Below are positions 27,012 through 36,762 of a DNA stretch of 64,000 nt, in pieces. Below the pieces are notes generated by a model. That model was given only the letters and a program-made list of their open reading frames with translations, was not told where the DNA came from and searched no databases. Position numbers and translations under genes: made by a program. The stretch comes from Pseudoflavonifractor capillosus (GTDB lineage Bacteria > Bacillota > Clostridia > Oscillospirales > Oscillospiraceae): assembly GCF_016902575.1 (NCBI RefSeq), contig NZ_JACSNZ010000007.1:21908-85907 (forward strand), read 5' to 3'. Each line of letters opens with the position of its first letter. Position 1 is the stretch's first letter.

Positions 27012-28004
27012 TCACTCCACCCATCGCTCTTCCCGATCCAGGCAAATGCGGATGGTGGTACCCTGTCCCAGGGTTGACTGGGCAGAGATGCGGTGGCCCA
27101 GGTTGGAGCAGATACGCTGACACAGGTACAGTCCCAGGCCGATGGCCTTTTTATCCACACGCCCGTTGTACCCGGTATATCCCTTTTGGAAGATGCGGGG
27201 CAGATCCTCCGGGGCAATGCCGATGCCGTTGTCCCGGATGCACAGGGTGGCGGGCGCATCCAACTCCACCCATACCGCTCCCCCATCCGGGGTATACTTC
27301 AGGGCGTTGGATAGCACCTGCTCTACCACAAAGGCCAGCCATTTCTCGTCGGTGAGCACTCGCAGCCCTGACGGCTCATAGTGCAGGGTGATGCGGCGGC
27401 GGATGAACTGGGTGGAGAACTTCCGTACCGCTCCCCGGACAATGTTGTCCAGGTCATATTCCCGGAACAGATAGTCCGTGGACTGGGAGTCCAGACGGAG
27501 GAAGGCCAGCACCATCTCCACATACTGCTCAATGCGCATCAGTTCCTCCAACAGCTGCCGGGCCGCAGGAGAGTCCTGGCTCTGGAGGGTCAGGCGCATG
27601 GAGGCAATGGGGGTTTTGATCTGATGGGCCCACACAGTGTAGTAGTCCACCATGTCCTCATAGCGTCCCTGCATCTCCCCTTCCCGCCGGGCCTGCTCCT
27701 GGCGCAGCAGATGGATGATATGCTGATAGTCCCGGTCATCCTGGCAACATGGCGTTGGAAAGTCCCCCATCACCGCCCCGGACAGCCGTGAGAGCTGTTC
27801 CAGACGTCGGTGTCTCTCCCGGGCCCGGCGCACATCCAGCCCCAGAAACACACACCCCAGCACACCGCACAGTCCCACCGGGTAGAGCACTGCGCCCAGG
27901 GGCAGCTGATACAGGGCAAACACGCCAAAAAAGATCAGGGAGAACAGCACAAAGACGCCCACCGCCTTCCACCGATCCCGAAGATAGGTTTTGAAGTACG
28001 TCAT
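27012..28004 (-). CDS. BceS-type intramembrane-sensing histidine kinase
   Basis: 330 residues from MTYFKTYL. Two closely spaced N-terminal helices (about 12-30 and 34-52) leave almost no extracellular loop, the hallmark of intramembrane-sensing kinases that read their partner ABC transporter. The phosphoacceptor is in WAHQIKTPIASMRL, the N box is NALKYTP, followed by DNGIGI and KAIGLGLYLCQ. The frame extends upstream to 28148 but ATG 28004 with AAGGGGGAAG fits best, 11 bases after the regulator gene. Confidence 0.9.
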   Translation of the reverse strand: MTYFKTYLRDRWKAVGVFVLFSLIFFGVFALYQLPLGAVLYPVGLCGVLGCVFLGLDVRRARERHRRLEQLSRLSGAVMGDFPTPCCQDDRDYQHIIHLLRQEQARREGEMQGRYEDMVDYYTVWAHQIKTPIASMRLTLQSQDSPAARQLLEELMRIEQYVEMVLAFLRLDSQSTDYLFREYDLDNIVRGAVRKFSTQFIRRRITLHYEPSGLRVLTDEKWLAFVVEQVLSNALKYTPDGGAVWVELDAPATLCIRDNGIGIAPEDLPRIFQKGYTGYNGRVDKKAIGLGLYLCQRICSNLGHRISAQSTLGQGTTIRICLDREERWVE

Positions 28005-28015
28005 ACTCTTCCCCC

Positions 28016-28687
28016 TTATGAAATGAGATATCCCACTCCAAACTTGGTGGTGATAAAGGCCGTCAGACCTGCTCTGTCCAGTTTCTTCCTCAAGCGGTTG
28101 ACGTTCACCGTCAGGGTGTTCTCGTCCACAAAGCTGTCCCCCTCCCACAAAAGCTCCATCAGACGCTCCCGGCTGACCACACTGCCTTTGTTTTTCATGA
28201 GCGCCAGAAGAATGCGGTACTCGTTTTTGGTCAGGTCGATATTCTCCCCCTGGTAGGTCAAGGTGCCATCCCCGGTGTTGAGCATGGCTCCCCGGTGCTC
28301 CAGCACCGGGACCGACTCCCCGTAGTCGTAGGCCCGGCGGAGCATGGCCTGCACCTTGGCGATGAGTACACTCTGGTCAAAGGGCTTGGCAATAAAATCA
28401 TCCGCCCCCATATTCATTGCCATCACCAGATTCATGTTGTCCGAAGCGGAGGAGAGAAAGACAATGGGCACCTGAGACACCGTCCGAATTTGACTGCACC
28501 AGTGAAACCCATTGAAAAAAGGCAGGCCAATGTCCATGAGCACCAGATGGGGCTGGTATCGGGCAAACTCTCCCAGCACATCCCGGAAATCGGTGACACA
28601 CGCCGCCTCCAGCCCCCAGGCCTCCAGCTGCTGCTGCACCGCCCCGGCAATCCCCCGGTCATCCTCCACAATCAAGATCCGGTACAT
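28016..28687 (-). CDS. BceR-type OmpR-family response regulator
   Basis: 223 residues: receiver domain (1-115) with the acidic pair in VEDDRGI, phosphoacceptor Asp in LVLMDIGLPFFNGF and the conserved Lys in DDFIAKPF; C-terminal winged helix (125-223) with LTKNEYRILLALM and VNRLRKKLD. First gene of a four-gene unit: regulator, kinase, ATPase, permease. Expected to turn on the ABC genes through the direct repeats at 26972-27002. Confidence 0.93.
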   Translation of the reverse strand: MYRILIVEDDRGIAGAVQQQLEAWGLEAACVTDFRDVLGEFARYQPHLVLMDIGLPFFNGFHWCSQIRTVSQVPIVFLSSASDNMNLVMAMNMGADDFIAKPFDQSVLIAKVQAMLRRAYDYGESVPVLEHRGAMLNTGDGTLTYQGENIDLTKNEYRILLALMKNKGSVVSRERLMELLWEGDSFVDENTLTVNVNRLRKKLDRAGLTAFITTKFGVGYLIS

Positions 28688-28741
28688 CTTCCTCTCCCCT
28701 TTATTCGAAATTTTATCCAGTATACCACAGTCTCAAGACAC

Positions 28742-28775
28742 AAAAAAGCCCCTGCCTGGAATAGGCAGGGGCTTG
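28742..28775 (-). terminator. Terminator of the rpsF-ssb-rpsR operon
   Basis: AAGCCCCTGCCT/AGGCAGGGGCTT stem followed on the minus strand by a run of six T, just after the rpsR stop. Confidence 0.92.
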
Positions 28776-28785
28776 ACGCTGCAAA

Positions 28786-29028
28786 TTAGTCGGTGACGTA
28801 GGGCAGCAGAGCCACGTGACGGGCACGCTTGATGGCCTCGGTCAGCTGACGCTGATGCATGGCGCAGGTGCCGGTGGTGCGGCGGGGCAGGATCTTGGAG
28901 CGCTCGGACAGGAAACGCTTGAGCTTAGCAGCGTCCTTGTAGTCGATGTGCTCCACCTTGTCCACGCAGAAGGCGCAGACCTTGCGGCGCTTGCGGTTGC
29001 CGCGGGGCTTCACATTATCCATAGCCAT
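28786..29028 (-). CDS. rpsR: Small ribosomal subunit protein bS18
   Basis: 80 residues with the zinc-ribbon-like [15 protein letters not shown] opening, the long central helix [19 protein letters not shown] and the C-terminal [11 protein letters not shown], all diagnostic for S18. S18 binds S6 in the 30S platform and the operon places both genes together with ssb between them. A basic N-terminal extension (about 15 residues) is common in Firmicutes. Confidence 0.97.
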   Translation of the reverse strand: MAMDNVKPRGNRKRRKVCAFCVDKVEHIDYKDAAKLKRFLSERSKILPRRTTGTCAMHQRQLTEAIKRARHVALLPYVTD

Positions 29029-29063
29029 AATGGCAGACCTCCTTACGATATGATAGCCCTTAT

Positions 29064-29510
29064 TTAGAAGGGCAGATCGCCGTCGTCATCGGCCAGCTCA
29101 GCGAACTGGTCGGCGCCGGCAGGAATCCCGTAATCCACGGGAGCGGGGGCGGCGGGACGGCTGAAGCTGCCGCCGCTCTCGCCGTCCCGCTTGGAGTCAC
29201 CGAAATACACGTTCTCGGCAACCACCTCAGCAGAGCGGCGCTTGCCGCCGTCCCGATCCGTCCAATCACGAATCTGAAGGCGGCCCTCCACCACAGCCAT
29301 GCGGCCCTTGGTGAAGTACTTGGATACGAACTCAGCCGTGTTGCGCCAAGCCACGATATCGATGAAATCGGTGGACTTCTCGCCACTGTCACGGCTCTTG
29401 AAATCCCGGTCCACAGCCAGAGAGAAGGACGCCACGGCGGTGCCGCTCTGGGTGTGTCTCAGCTCGGGGTCACGGGTCAGACGACCCATGAGGATGATTC
29501 GGTTGAGCAT
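29064..29510 (-). CDS. ssb: Single-stranded DNA-binding protein
   Basis: 148 residues. The OB fold covers 1-105 ([35 protein letters not shown]), then a short Gly/Ser/Pro-rich linker and the acidic C-terminal tip [11 protein letters not shown], the binding site for replication and repair partners. Short linker compared with enterobacterial SSB but normal for clostridia. Middle gene of the S6-SSB-S18 operon. Confidence 0.97.
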   Translation of the reverse strand: MLNRIILMGRLTRDPELRHTQSGTAVASFSLAVDRDFKSRDSGEKSTDFIDIVAWRNTAEFVSKYFTKGRMAVVEGRLQIRDWTDRDGGKRRSAEVVAENVYFGDSKRDGESGGSFSRPAAPAPVDYGIPAGADQFAELADDDGDLPF

Positions 29511-29521
29511 GCGCTACCTCC

Positions 29522-29818
29522 TCAGGCTTCCTTGCTGACGATGATGGAACGCATGATGCCGGTGTTGATGCGCATCAGACGGTCCAGCTCAGCGGGGAAA
29601 GCGGGATCAGCGGTGAAGCTCATCAGCACGTAGTAACCCTCGGTCAGGTCGTTGATGGGATAAGCCAGCTTGCGCTTGCCCCACTCGTCCACCTCGGTCA
29701 CAGTACCACGGCTCTCGGCCAGGGTCTTGAACTTCTCCACCAGAGCGGCAGTCTCCTCCTCGCCCAGAGTGGGGTTGACGATGTAGAGCACCTCGTAGTT
29801 TCCGGTCAGTTTTGCCAT
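29522..29818 (-). CDS. rpsF: Small ribosomal subunit protein bS6
   Basis: 98 residues: YEVLYIVNPTLGEEET, WGKRKLAYPINDLTEGYYVLMSF and the RLMRINTGIMRSIIV strand-helix close, all standard for S6. AAGGAGGTG precedes the ATG by eight bases. First gene of the operon; its mRNA leader folds into a hairpin that may bind the S6:S18 complex. Confidence 0.97.
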   Translation of the reverse strand: MAKLTGNYEVLYIVNPTLGEEETAALVEKFKTLAESRGTVTEVDEWGKRKLAYPINDLTEGYYVLMSFTADPAFPAELDRLMRINTGIMRSIIVSKEA

Positions 29819-29837
29819 AATCTTTGCACCTCCTTAC

Positions 29838-29879
29838 GGACATATGGCCCCCGGTCTCGCCGGAGGCAAGGATGTGTCC
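29838..29879 (-). promoter_or_regulatory. Probable S6:S18-responsive leader hairpin of rpsF
   Basis: The rpsF leader forms an outer stem GGACACAU/AUAUGUCC and an inner stem GCCUCCGG/CCGGGGGC with an internal loop, just upstream of the ribosome site. Many bacteria have an autoregulatory S6:S18 leader in this position with CCG-containing loops; the position and stem-bulge-stem layout agree, but I could not match the conserved loop with certainty. Confidence 0.5.
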
Positions 29880-29901
29880 ACCCACTGGGGCAGACCCACT
29901 A

Positions 29902-29929
29902 ATTATATCGAAAAGTACCGTTTTGTCAA
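29902..29929 (-). promoter_or_regulatory. Strong promoter of rpsF-ssb-rpsR
   Basis: Minus strand consensus TTGACA (29924-29929), 16-base spacer and consensus TATAAT (29902-29907). Confidence 0.88.
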
Positions 29930-30235
29930 GTCTTTTTTTCATATTTTGCGGTGCAGTGCCGATTTTCCCCAGACGCTTTATGTCCTTTGGCAAAATAAAG
30001 AAACTTTTTTCTATGTAAATACGCTTGTCCGTTTTTGTTTTGTTCAGTCGAAAAAATAGATGAACATTTTATCTCGTCCCTCAGACTCGTTGTGCCACAA
30101 GGATTTGCGACATCAGTTCAGGTGAACGCATTTTGTTCACCTGTTATTGTTCACTTTTGATAATTTGAACTTTTCAATCTTGTGTAGTATTTTTATCCAG
30201 ATTTCTTTGACCTTTTGTTGGTCTTGTAGTAAACT
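29930..30235. other. AT-rich intergenic stretch with one inverted repeat
   Basis: About 300 bases without a credible gene between the rpsF promoter and the LacI-type gene. It contains CAGGTGAAC/GTTCACCTG around a seven-base loop (30119-30143), a nine-pair inverted repeat that may be a weak terminator or an operator. Base composition is markedly more AT-rich than neighbouring coding DNA. Nothing else was recognised. Confidence 0.5.
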
Positions 30236-31153
30236 TTACCCGTTCCCGGAAAAATCTGCGCCAATGAGAATGCGGTTGCCCTGGGTTGGGTCATAATCCA
30301 GTGTGAGCAAATCTGAGGCCGCATCAGCCGCCGCCCTTGCTTTCAGAGTATTGGGTGTGGGCAACAGGGTCACTTGGGGTGGAAACAACCCCGGGTCATC
30401 CAGGGAACAGATCACTGCCACATCCTCAGCGGGCAGGTGCTGACACACCTCTACCCCCAGCAGATCTCCCACCACGATCCCCTTTCGGCCCTGGTGGACA
30501 TGGAGAAATTCATGCAGAGACTGCTGGCCGTTGTGGAAGTACACGTCCTGGGGCGAAAAGTCCTGGGTCAGCAGGGTCATAAGCTGACCGCTGCGTACCG
30601 GCTCAGCCATCAGGAACAGATCCTCCCGTCCCAGCTTCTGCCGGGCTTGGCTGAACAGGGACGGATAGTCAGGCAGGATCTTATAATAGAGAGGGTCGTT
30701 GTTGTCGCAGTCCACAAAGATCATGGGTGTGACGCAGGGCGGGTTCACATGAGCCACCGCCTGGCATCCCCCATCCAGCACAAAGATCACGCTGGGAGAC
30801 ACCGCCAAAATCTTGCGCCAGTCCTCCACCAGATCCCGCAGACGCAGGATCACCGAGGGGATGCCCAGTGCCAGCAGCTCGTTTTCCAGCCGCATGGCCA
30901 GGTCCGTGAGTTGGAGACGCCGCCCCACCGATTCCCCATCCACCGTGGTAACCAAAATAGCCGCCCGGTTCTTCTTGGCCCGGATGGTGCGGGTGGTGGG
31001 ATAGTTCAGCCGCTTGGCCGTGTCAATGACCCGCAGCCGGGTGGCACTGCTGATCTTTCCCTGCCCTGTATGGTTAAGGGCGTAGGACACGGTGGCCAAC
31101 GAGCAGCCGCAGACCTTTGCAATTTGACGCATGGTCACCTTTTTCTCTCCCAT
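30236..31153 (-). CDS. LacI-family transcriptional regulator
   Basis: 305 residues from MGEKKVTMRQIAKVCGCS; the LacI-type helix-turn-helix (about 8-27: IAKVCGCSLATVSYALN) is followed by the hinge helix and a periplasmic-binding-like sensor domain. The N-terminal frame runs on to 31333, but ATG 31153, behind GGAGGGGG, starts right before the DNA-binding domain. It diverges from glycogen phosphorylase, so a role in glycogen or maltodextrin control is likely by position. The sensor part is shorter than usual (about 245 residues) and diverged, so the ligand cannot be guessed. Confidence 0.85.
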   Translation of the reverse strand: MGEKKVTMRQIAKVCGCSLATVSYALNHTGQGKISSATRLRVIDTAKRLNYPTTRTIRAKKNRAAILVTTVDGESVGRRLQLTDLAMRLENELLALGIPSVILRLRDLVEDWRKILAVSPSVIFVLDGGCQAVAHVNPPCVTPMIFVDCDNNDPLYYKILPDYPSLFSQARQKLGREDLFLMAEPVRSGQLMTLLTQDFSPQDVYFHNGQQSLHEFLHVHQGRKGIVVGDLLGVEVCQHLPAEDVAVICSLDDPGLFPPQVTLLPTPNTLKARAAADAASDLLTLDYDPTQGNRILIGADFSGNG

Positions 31154-31202
31154 AACAACTTCCCCCTCCGGTCGTACTTTGACCATCATATCAGAAAATC
31201 TG

Positions 31203-31220
31203 GAGGTTGAAAAGAACCTC
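31203..31220. promoter_or_regulatory. Possible operator between the LacI-type gene and glgP
   Basis: Inverted repeat GAGGTT-6-AACCTC in the short divergent spacer, 27 bases before the glgP start; symmetric, as LacI-family sites are, but not a classical LacI operator sequence. Confidence 0.3.
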
Positions 31221-31246
31221 ACAACCCAAAAGGAGCGAATCTCACC

Positions 31247-33511
31247 ATGGAATTTCAAGCAAGACTCAACGAGATCATCAAGGAGCGCTACAACTGCCCT
31301 CTGAAAAAGTGTACCAAGGGACAGGTCTATCACGCCCTGCTACAGCTCACCCAGGAGCTGTCCGCCCAGCGTCCCGCCCCCAACACCGGACGCAAGCTGT
31401 ACTACTTCTCTGCTGAGTTCCTCGTTGGCAAGCTGCTGAGCAACAACCTGCTGGCTCTGGGCATTTTCGATCAGGTGTCCACCCTTCTGGAGAAAAACGG
31501 GTTCACCCTGTCTGAGATCGAAGAGCAGGAGCCGGAGCCCTCTCTGGGCAACGGTGGTCTGGGCCGTCTGGCAGCCTGCTTCCTGGATTCCCTGGCCGCT
31601 CTGGGCCTGCCCGGCGACGGTGTGGGTCTGAACTACCACTACGGCCTGTTCCACCAGTATCTGCGGGAGAACAAGCAGCAGGAGCAGGCTGATCCCTGGA
31701 TCGAGGAAGAGGGTTGGCTCATCCCCACCGGCGTGACCTTCCCGGTGCGCTTCGGCAACCAGACCCTCAACGCCGTGATGTGGGACATCGCTGTGCCCGG
31801 CGCCAACACCGACATCGCCAATCGTCTGCACCTGTTTGACGTGGAGCAGCCCGCCGCTGCCCCCACCCACGGCATTGACTTTGATAAGGGTGACATCACC
31901 CACCACCTCACCTCCTTCCTCTACCCCGATGACAGCGACGAGGCTGGGCGGCTGCTGCGTGTCTATCAGCAGTACTTCATGGTCTCCGCCGGTGCTCAGC
32001 TGATCCTCAAAGAGCTGGACGAGCGGGGCATCTCCCCCTGGCAGCTGTGCGAGCACGTGGCCATCCAGATCAACGACACCCATCCCTCTATGGTGCTGCC
32101 TGAGCTGACCCGCCTGCTGCTGGAGCGTGGCCTGTCCATGAACGACGCCCTCCACCAGGTGGCCCACGCCTGCGCCTACACCAACCACACCATTCTGGCC
32201 GAGGCCCTGGAGAAGTGGCCCATGAGCTACATTGAGCGGGTGGCCCCCCAGCTGGTGCCCATCATCCGGGAGATGGACCGCCGGGCCAAGTTCGTGTTCC
32301 CCGACCCCCGTATGGCCATCATCGACAACAAAGATGTGGTGCACATGGCCCACATGGACATTCACTACACCTACTCCACCAACGGCGTGGCCGCCCTGCA
32401 CACTGAGATTCTGAAAAACTCTGAGCTCAAGCACTTCGCCGACGTGTACAGCTACAAGTTCAACAACAAGACCAACGGTGTCACCTTCCGCCGCTGGCTG
32501 GAGGTGTGCAACCCCAAGCTGGCCGCCCTCATCGACCAGTGCATCGGCTCCGACTGGCGGAAGGATGCCAGCCTGCTGGAAAACCTCTTGCCCATGGCCG
32601 ACGACCCCAAGGTGCTCCAGGCCATGCTGGACATCAAGGACCAGAACAAGCAGCATCTGGCCCAGGTCCTCAAGCAGCGCCAGGACGTGGAGGTGGACCC
32701 CCAGTCCATCTTTGACATCCAGATCAAGCGCCTCCACGAGTACAAGCGGCAGCAGATGAACGCCCTGTACGTCATCCGCAAGTATCTGGACATCAAAAAC
32801 GGCCAGCTCCCCACCCGGCCCATCACCGTCATCTTCGGCGCCAAGGCCGCTCCCGCCTATATCATGGCAAAGCACATCATACACCTCATCCTCTGCCTGC
32901 GTCAGCTCATTGAGTCCGATCCCCAGGTTCGTCCCTGGCTGCGTGTGGTGATGGTGGAGAACTATAACGTGAGCTGGGCGGAAAAGCTCATCCCCGCCTG
33001 CGATATCTCCGAGCAGATCTCTCTGGCCTCCAAGGAGGCCTCCGGCACCGGCAACATGAAGTTCATGGCCAACGGCGCCATCACCCTGGGCACCATGGAC
33101 GGGGCCAACGTGGAGATCGCCCACCTGGTGGGCAGCGAGAACATCTACACCTTCGGCGCCTCCAGCGACCGGGTCATTCAGATGTACGCCAACCGCAGCT
33201 ATCATCCCCAGGAGTTCTATCACCGCCCCTGGGTCAAGGAAGTGGTGGACTTCATCGTCTCCCCCACCATGCTGTCCATCGGCGACGAGAGCTGCCTGCG
33301 TGCCCTCCACAACGACATTCAGAACAAGGACTGGTTCATGGCTCTGCTGGACGTGGAGGAGTATAACGCTATACGCAACCGCATGGTCAACGACTATGAA
33401 GATCGCATGAACTGGGCCCGCAAGATGCTGGTGAACACCGCCAAGAGCGGCTTCTTCTCCAGCGACCGCACCATCGCCCAATACAACCACGATATCTGGC
33501 ACCTGAACTGA
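31247..33511 (+). CDS. glgP: Glycogen/starch phosphorylase
   Basis: Phosphorolysis of alpha-1,4-glucan to glucose 1-phosphate. 754 residues, slightly shorter than the roughly 800 of E. coli enzymes but normal for clostridial GlgP. Seen: [16 protein letters not shown] near 96, VRFGNQ and the [14 protein letters not shown] loop, [14 protein letters not shown], and the PLP-lysine block [15 protein letters not shown] near residue 600. AAGGAG precedes the ATG. Its product would be isomerised by the phosphohexomutase encoded convergently downstream. Confidence 0.95.
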   Translation: MEFQARLNEIIKERYNCPLKKCTKGQVYHALLQLTQELSAQRPAPNTGRKLYYFSAEFLVGKLLSNNLLALGIFDQVSTLLEKNGFTLSEIEEQEPEPSLGNGGLGRLAACFLDSLAALGLPGDGVGLNYHYGLFHQYLRENKQQEQADPWIEEEGWLIPTGVTFPVRFGNQTLNAVMWDIAVPGANTDIANRLHLFDVEQPAAAPTHGIDFDKGDITHHLTSFLYPDDSDEAGRLLRVYQQYFMVSAGAQLILKELDERGISPWQLCEHVAIQINDTHPSMVLPELTRLLLERGLSMNDALHQVAHACAYTNHTILAEALEKWPMSYIERVAPQLVPIIREMDRRAKFVFPDPRMAIIDNKDVVHMAHMDIHYTYSTNGVAALHTEILKNSELKHFADVYSYKFNNKTNGVTFRRWLEVCNPKLAALIDQCIGSDWRKDASLLENLLPMADDPKVLQAMLDIKDQNKQHLAQVLKQRQDVEVDPQSIFDIQIKRLHEYKRQQMNALYVIRKYLDIKNGQLPTRPITVIFGAKAAPAYIMAKHIIHLILCLRQLIESDPQVRPWLRVVMVENYNVSWAEKLIPACDISEQISLASKEASGTGNMKFMANGAITLGTMDGANVEIAHLVGSENIYTFGASSDRVIQMYANRSYHPQEFYHRPWVKEVVDFIVSPTMLSIGDESCLRALHNDIQNKDWFMALLDVEEYNAIRNRMVNDYEDRMNWARKMLVNTAKSGFFSSDRTIAQYNHDIWHLN

Positions 33512-33546
33512 GCTGACGCTCGGTAAAGACATCCATTTTCAGCGTG

Positions 33547-33583
33547 TAAAAAATCCCGCTCCTACTCAGGAGCGGGATTTTTC
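33547..33583. terminator. Bidirectional terminator
   Basis: AAAAAATCCCGCTCCT and its complement around a four-base loop, between the convergent glgP and phosphohexomutase genes. Confidence 0.94.
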
Positions 33584-33597
33584 ATTTTGGAATGCAA

Positions 33598-35328
33598 TCA
33601 GCCCTTGAGGCCCTCGGCCCAGGCGGCGTAACGCTCCACCTTGGCAGAGCAGTCGGCCTGGCTCTCGCCACGGGCCAGGATGTACACCTTCACCTTGGGC
33701 TCGGTGCCGGAGGGGCGGACGATGACGGAGGTGCCGTCGGCCAGCTCGTAACGCAGCACATTGGAGCCGGACAGTTCCATGGTGGTGCGCTCCCCGGTGG
33801 CGGTATCCACCACGCTGCCGTCCTGGTAGTCCTTCCACTGGGCCACTGTGGTGCCGCCAATCTCACGGGGGGGATTGGCCCGCAGGTCAGCCATGAGCTG
33901 AGCCATCTTCTTCAGTCCGTCCAGGCCGGGCATCACCAGGTTCAGGGTGCGCTCACCGAAGTGGCCGTACTTCTCGTAAAGCCCCTGGAGGGCATCGTAC
34001 AGGGTCATACCCTGTCCTGCATACCAGGCAGCCATCTCCGTGAGGGCCACAGAGGCGGTGACGGCATCCTTGTCCCGGACAAAGCTGCCCAGCATATAGC
34101 CAAAGGACTCCTCATAGGACATGATGACATTGCCCTCGCCGGTGCTCTCCAGCTTATCCTTCTTCTCGGCCAGGAACTTAAAGCCAGTGAAGGTGTCGTA
34201 GCATTTCAGGCCGTTGTCCTCCGCCACCTTGCGAGCCATCTCGGTGGTCACCAGACTCTTGAGAGCCACGGGATTGGCGGGCATCTTTCCGGTGCGGGTC
34301 TTGGCACCAATGAGGTAGTCCAGCAGCAGCACGCCGGTCTGGTTGCCGCTGATGACCACAAAGTCGTCGTCCTTAGTACGCACCATGATGCCCACACGGT
34401 CTGCATCAGGGTCAGAACCCAGAATAAAGTCGGCGCCCTCCCGCTTGGCAATCTCCACAGCCAGGGCAAAGCCCTCAGGATTCTCAGGGTTGGGGGAGGC
34501 CACAGTGGGGAAGTCCCCGTCAATGATCATCTGCTGAGGCACGCAGATCACGTGCTTCATACCCAGGCGGCGCAGGGCCTCGGGGATCAGCTTGTAGCCG
34601 GTGCCGTGGAAGGGGGTATACACCATCTTGAAGGTATCAGACACGGCATCCACTGCCGCCTGATCGTTGACCTGCTCCATGACGTTGGCCAGGAACTTCT
34701 CGTCGGTCTCCGTCCCCATCAGGGTGATGCGGCCCTCTTCCGCAGCCTTGTGGTAGTCCATGGTCTTCACGCAGTCGAACACGTCCAGCTCCTGCATCTT
34801 GGCAGCCACCTTGTCGGCGGGGCCGGGAGGCAGCTGAGCACCATCAGACCAGTACACCTTGTAGCCGTTGTACTCCTTGGGGTTGTGGCTGGCCGTGATG
34901 TTAATGCCTGCAATGCAGCCGTACTCCCGAATGGCAAAGGACAGCTCAGGAGTGGGCCGCAAGGACTCAAACAGGCGCACGGGGATGCCGTTGGCAGCCA
35001 TGACACAGGCAGCCTCCCGGGCAAAAATGTCGGAGTTGTTGCGGCAGTCAAAGCAGATTGCAATGCCCTTGGCCACGGCCTCAGGGCCCTCCTCCAGGAT
35101 CACCTGGGCAAAGGCCTGGGTGGCATGGCGCACCACATGCACGTTCATGCGGTACAGGCCCACGCCCATGGTACCCCGGAGACCGGCGGTACCAAAGCTG
35201 AGCTGAGAGAAAAAGCGGGACTCAATTTCCTTCTCGTCCCCGGCAATGGCGGTCAGCTCCGCCTTCTCCTCCTGGGACAGGGCCGAGCTTTCCAGCCAAC
35301 GCTGATACTGTGCTTTGTAATCCATCAT
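33598..35328 (-). CDS. Phosphoglucomutase/phosphomannomutase family protein
   Basis: 576 residues of the alpha-D-phosphohexomutase superfamily: SFGTAGLRGTMGVG at the N-terminus, the phosphoserine loop ITASHNPKEYNGYKVYW (about 137-153), the metal loop GSDPDADRVGIMV (about 300) and the C-terminal phosphate loop VRPSGTEPKVKVYI. Length and opening match the PgcA type of Firmicutes that interconverts glucose 1- and 6-phosphate. It links glycogen breakdown (glgP) to glycolysis and to UDP-glucose for the polysaccharide. Confidence 0.92.
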   Translation of the reverse strand: MMDYKAQYQRWLESSALSQEEKAELTAIAGDEKEIESRFFSQLSFGTAGLRGTMGVGLYRMNVHVVRHATQAFAQVILEEGPEAVAKGIAICFDCRNNSDIFAREAACVMAANGIPVRLFESLRPTPELSFAIREYGCIAGINITASHNPKEYNGYKVYWSDGAQLPPGPADKVAAKMQELDVFDCVKTMDYHKAAEEGRITLMGTETDEKFLANVMEQVNDQAAVDAVSDTFKMVYTPFHGTGYKLIPEALRRLGMKHVICVPQQMIIDGDFPTVASPNPENPEGFALAVEIAKREGADFILGSDPDADRVGIMVRTKDDDFVVISGNQTGVLLLDYLIGAKTRTGKMPANPVALKSLVTTEMARKVAEDNGLKCYDTFTGFKFLAEKKDKLESTGEGNVIMSYEESFGYMLGSFVRDKDAVTASVALTEMAAWYAGQGMTLYDALQGLYEKYGHFGERTLNLVMPGLDGLKKMAQLMADLRANPPREIGGTTVAQWKDYQDGSVVDTATGERTTMELSGSNVLRYELADGTSVIVRPSGTEPKVKVYILARGESQADCSAKVERYAAWAEGLKG

Positions 35329-35358
35329 AATTCCTCCTCAAAATTCAGAGTATGTCTA

Positions 35359-36600
35359 TTAAAATGCAAAGTTGCCGTCCACAAACACGGGGATCTCCCG
35401 TCCATCCTGCGTGGTACCCACAATGGACAGATCCTTGGTGCCCACCATAAAGTCCACATGGGTCATGGACTGGTTGAGCCCCAGAGCCTTCTGCCCCGCC
35501 TCGTCCAGCTCCTCGCCACCTTTGACGCAGTTGGGGTAGGCAGAGCCATAGGCCAGGTGGCAAGAGGCGTTTTCATCAAACAGGGTGTTGTAGAACAAGA
35601 TGCCGCTGTTGCGGATGGGGGAGTCATAGGGCACCAGGGCCACCTCGCCCAGATAGGCCGCCCCCTCATCGGTTTCCACGGACTGGCGGAGGTACTCCTC
35701 CCCTTCCCCAGCGTGGACACCCACGATCTTACCATTTGCAAAGTCCATATAGAAATCCTTCACCAAATTGCCGTTGAGGGCCAGAGGCATGGCGGCATAC
35801 ACCCGGCCGTTGACACCGTCCCAACGGGGCGCAGTGAAGATCTCCTCGGTGGGCATATTTGCCACAAACTCCACACCACGGGGGGTGTCCTCGCTGCCGC
35901 CCATCCACACATGGTTGTGGGGCAGAGTGATGGTCAGGTCAGTGCCCAGGGAGTTGGTGTAGTGCAGGCTCTTGAAGTTGTATTCATTGAGCAGCTTGGC
36001 TCTCCGGGCCGTGGCATCCACATGCTCCCGCCAACGCTCCACCGCCTTACCGTCCCCGGTAATACGGCACACAGAGAAGATAGCCTCCCACAGTGCGTCG
36101 ATGGCCTCCTCCCCCTTCTTGTCCGGGAAGACCTTCTCCGCCCAGGCCAGAGTGGGATGGGCCCCGATGGACCACTGAACCCGGTTTGCGCTGAGGCTGT
36201 CGTGCCAGACCCGTGTGTTCTGGCCCTGCACCCGCTGCCAGGTCTGGATGCGGGTGGAATCCACGCCCCGGAGCATCTCCGGGTCAGAGCCGATGATGGA
36301 CAGGGCGGCGCACCCCTCCTTCACCAGCCACTCATACTTCTCTTTGAGGTAGTGGGGGAACTCTTCAAACACCTGGCTATCCGCTTTCAGATACCGCTGC
36401 CGGATGATGAAGTCGTCCCTCCAGTCCATAATCACGTCCTTAGCTCCCCGGTCCAGAGCCACCTGGGCACACAGACGAGCCAGAGGCGCACACTCCACGG
36501 GAGCGGCCAGATTCACCCTCTGTCCAGGCTGAATATTCAAGCCAACTTCTACCAGAAGATGGGCATATTCCTCCAATTTTTCGTGAAAATTTAGAACCAT
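35359..36600 (-). CDS. M29-family aminopeptidase
   Basis: Metallo-aminopeptidase (thermophilic aminopeptidase T/AmpS group), 413 residues from MVLNFHEKLEEYA, the usual length. Seen: GVEFVANMPTEEIFTAP with the metal-binding Glu, HAGEGEEYL region, and the C-terminal HVDFMVGTKDLSI with its conserved His-Asp. A longer frame reaches 36651, but GGAGA sits nine bases before ATG 36600. Cytoplasmic, no signal peptide; probably recycles peptides. Confidence 0.92.
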   Translation of the reverse strand: MVLNFHEKLEEYAHLLVEVGLNIQPGQRVNLAAPVECAPLARLCAQVALDRGAKDVIMDWRDDFIIRQRYLKADSQVFEEFPHYLKEKYEWLVKEGCAALSIIGSDPEMLRGVDSTRIQTWQRVQGQNTRVWHDSLSANRVQWSIGAHPTLAWAEKVFPDKKGEEAIDALWEAIFSVCRITGDGKAVERWREHVDATARRAKLLNEYNFKSLHYTNSLGTDLTITLPHNHVWMGGSEDTPRGVEFVANMPTEEIFTAPRWDGVNGRVYAAMPLALNGNLVKDFYMDFANGKIVGVHAGEGEEYLRQSVETDEGAAYLGEVALVPYDSPIRNSGILFYNTLFDENASCHLAYGSAYPNCVKGGEELDEAGQKALGLNQSMTHVDFMVGTKDLSIVGTTQDGREIPVFVDGNFAF

Positions 36601-36662
36601 AGTCTTGGTTCTCCTTTCCCTGTACATTTCCCACAGATAAGGGGATTTCAAAACTCCCCATT

Positions 36663-36691
36663 ATTATAACATCACATATAAAAAAATACAA
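36663..36691 (-). promoter_or_regulatory. Promoter of the M29 aminopeptidase gene
   Basis: Minus strand TTGTAT (36686-36691), 17-base spacer, TATAAT (36663-36668). Confidence 0.75.
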
Positions 36692-36699
36692 ATCGGAAA

Positions 36700-36728
36700 T
36701 TGCATTTTTTAGCATGATGAAGTATAAT
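36700..36728 (+). promoter_or_regulatory. Promoter of asnA
   Basis: TTGCAT (36700-36705), 17-base spacer, TATAAT (36723-36728), 34 bases before the asnA ATG; the leader is too short to hold a T-box. Confidence 0.8.
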
Positions 36729-36762
36729 CTTTTCTATCTTGAAGTATGGAGGAGCTTGTGCC

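Noticed and set aside
31340..33532. 730-codon minus-strand frame inside glgP
   Set aside because: Antisense of glycogen phosphorylase; low-complexity Val/Gly/His product.
33592..36594. 1000-codon plus-strand frame over the phosphohexomutase and aminopeptidase genes
   Set aside because: Spans two well-supported minus-strand genes and their spacer, with no conserved motif of its own.
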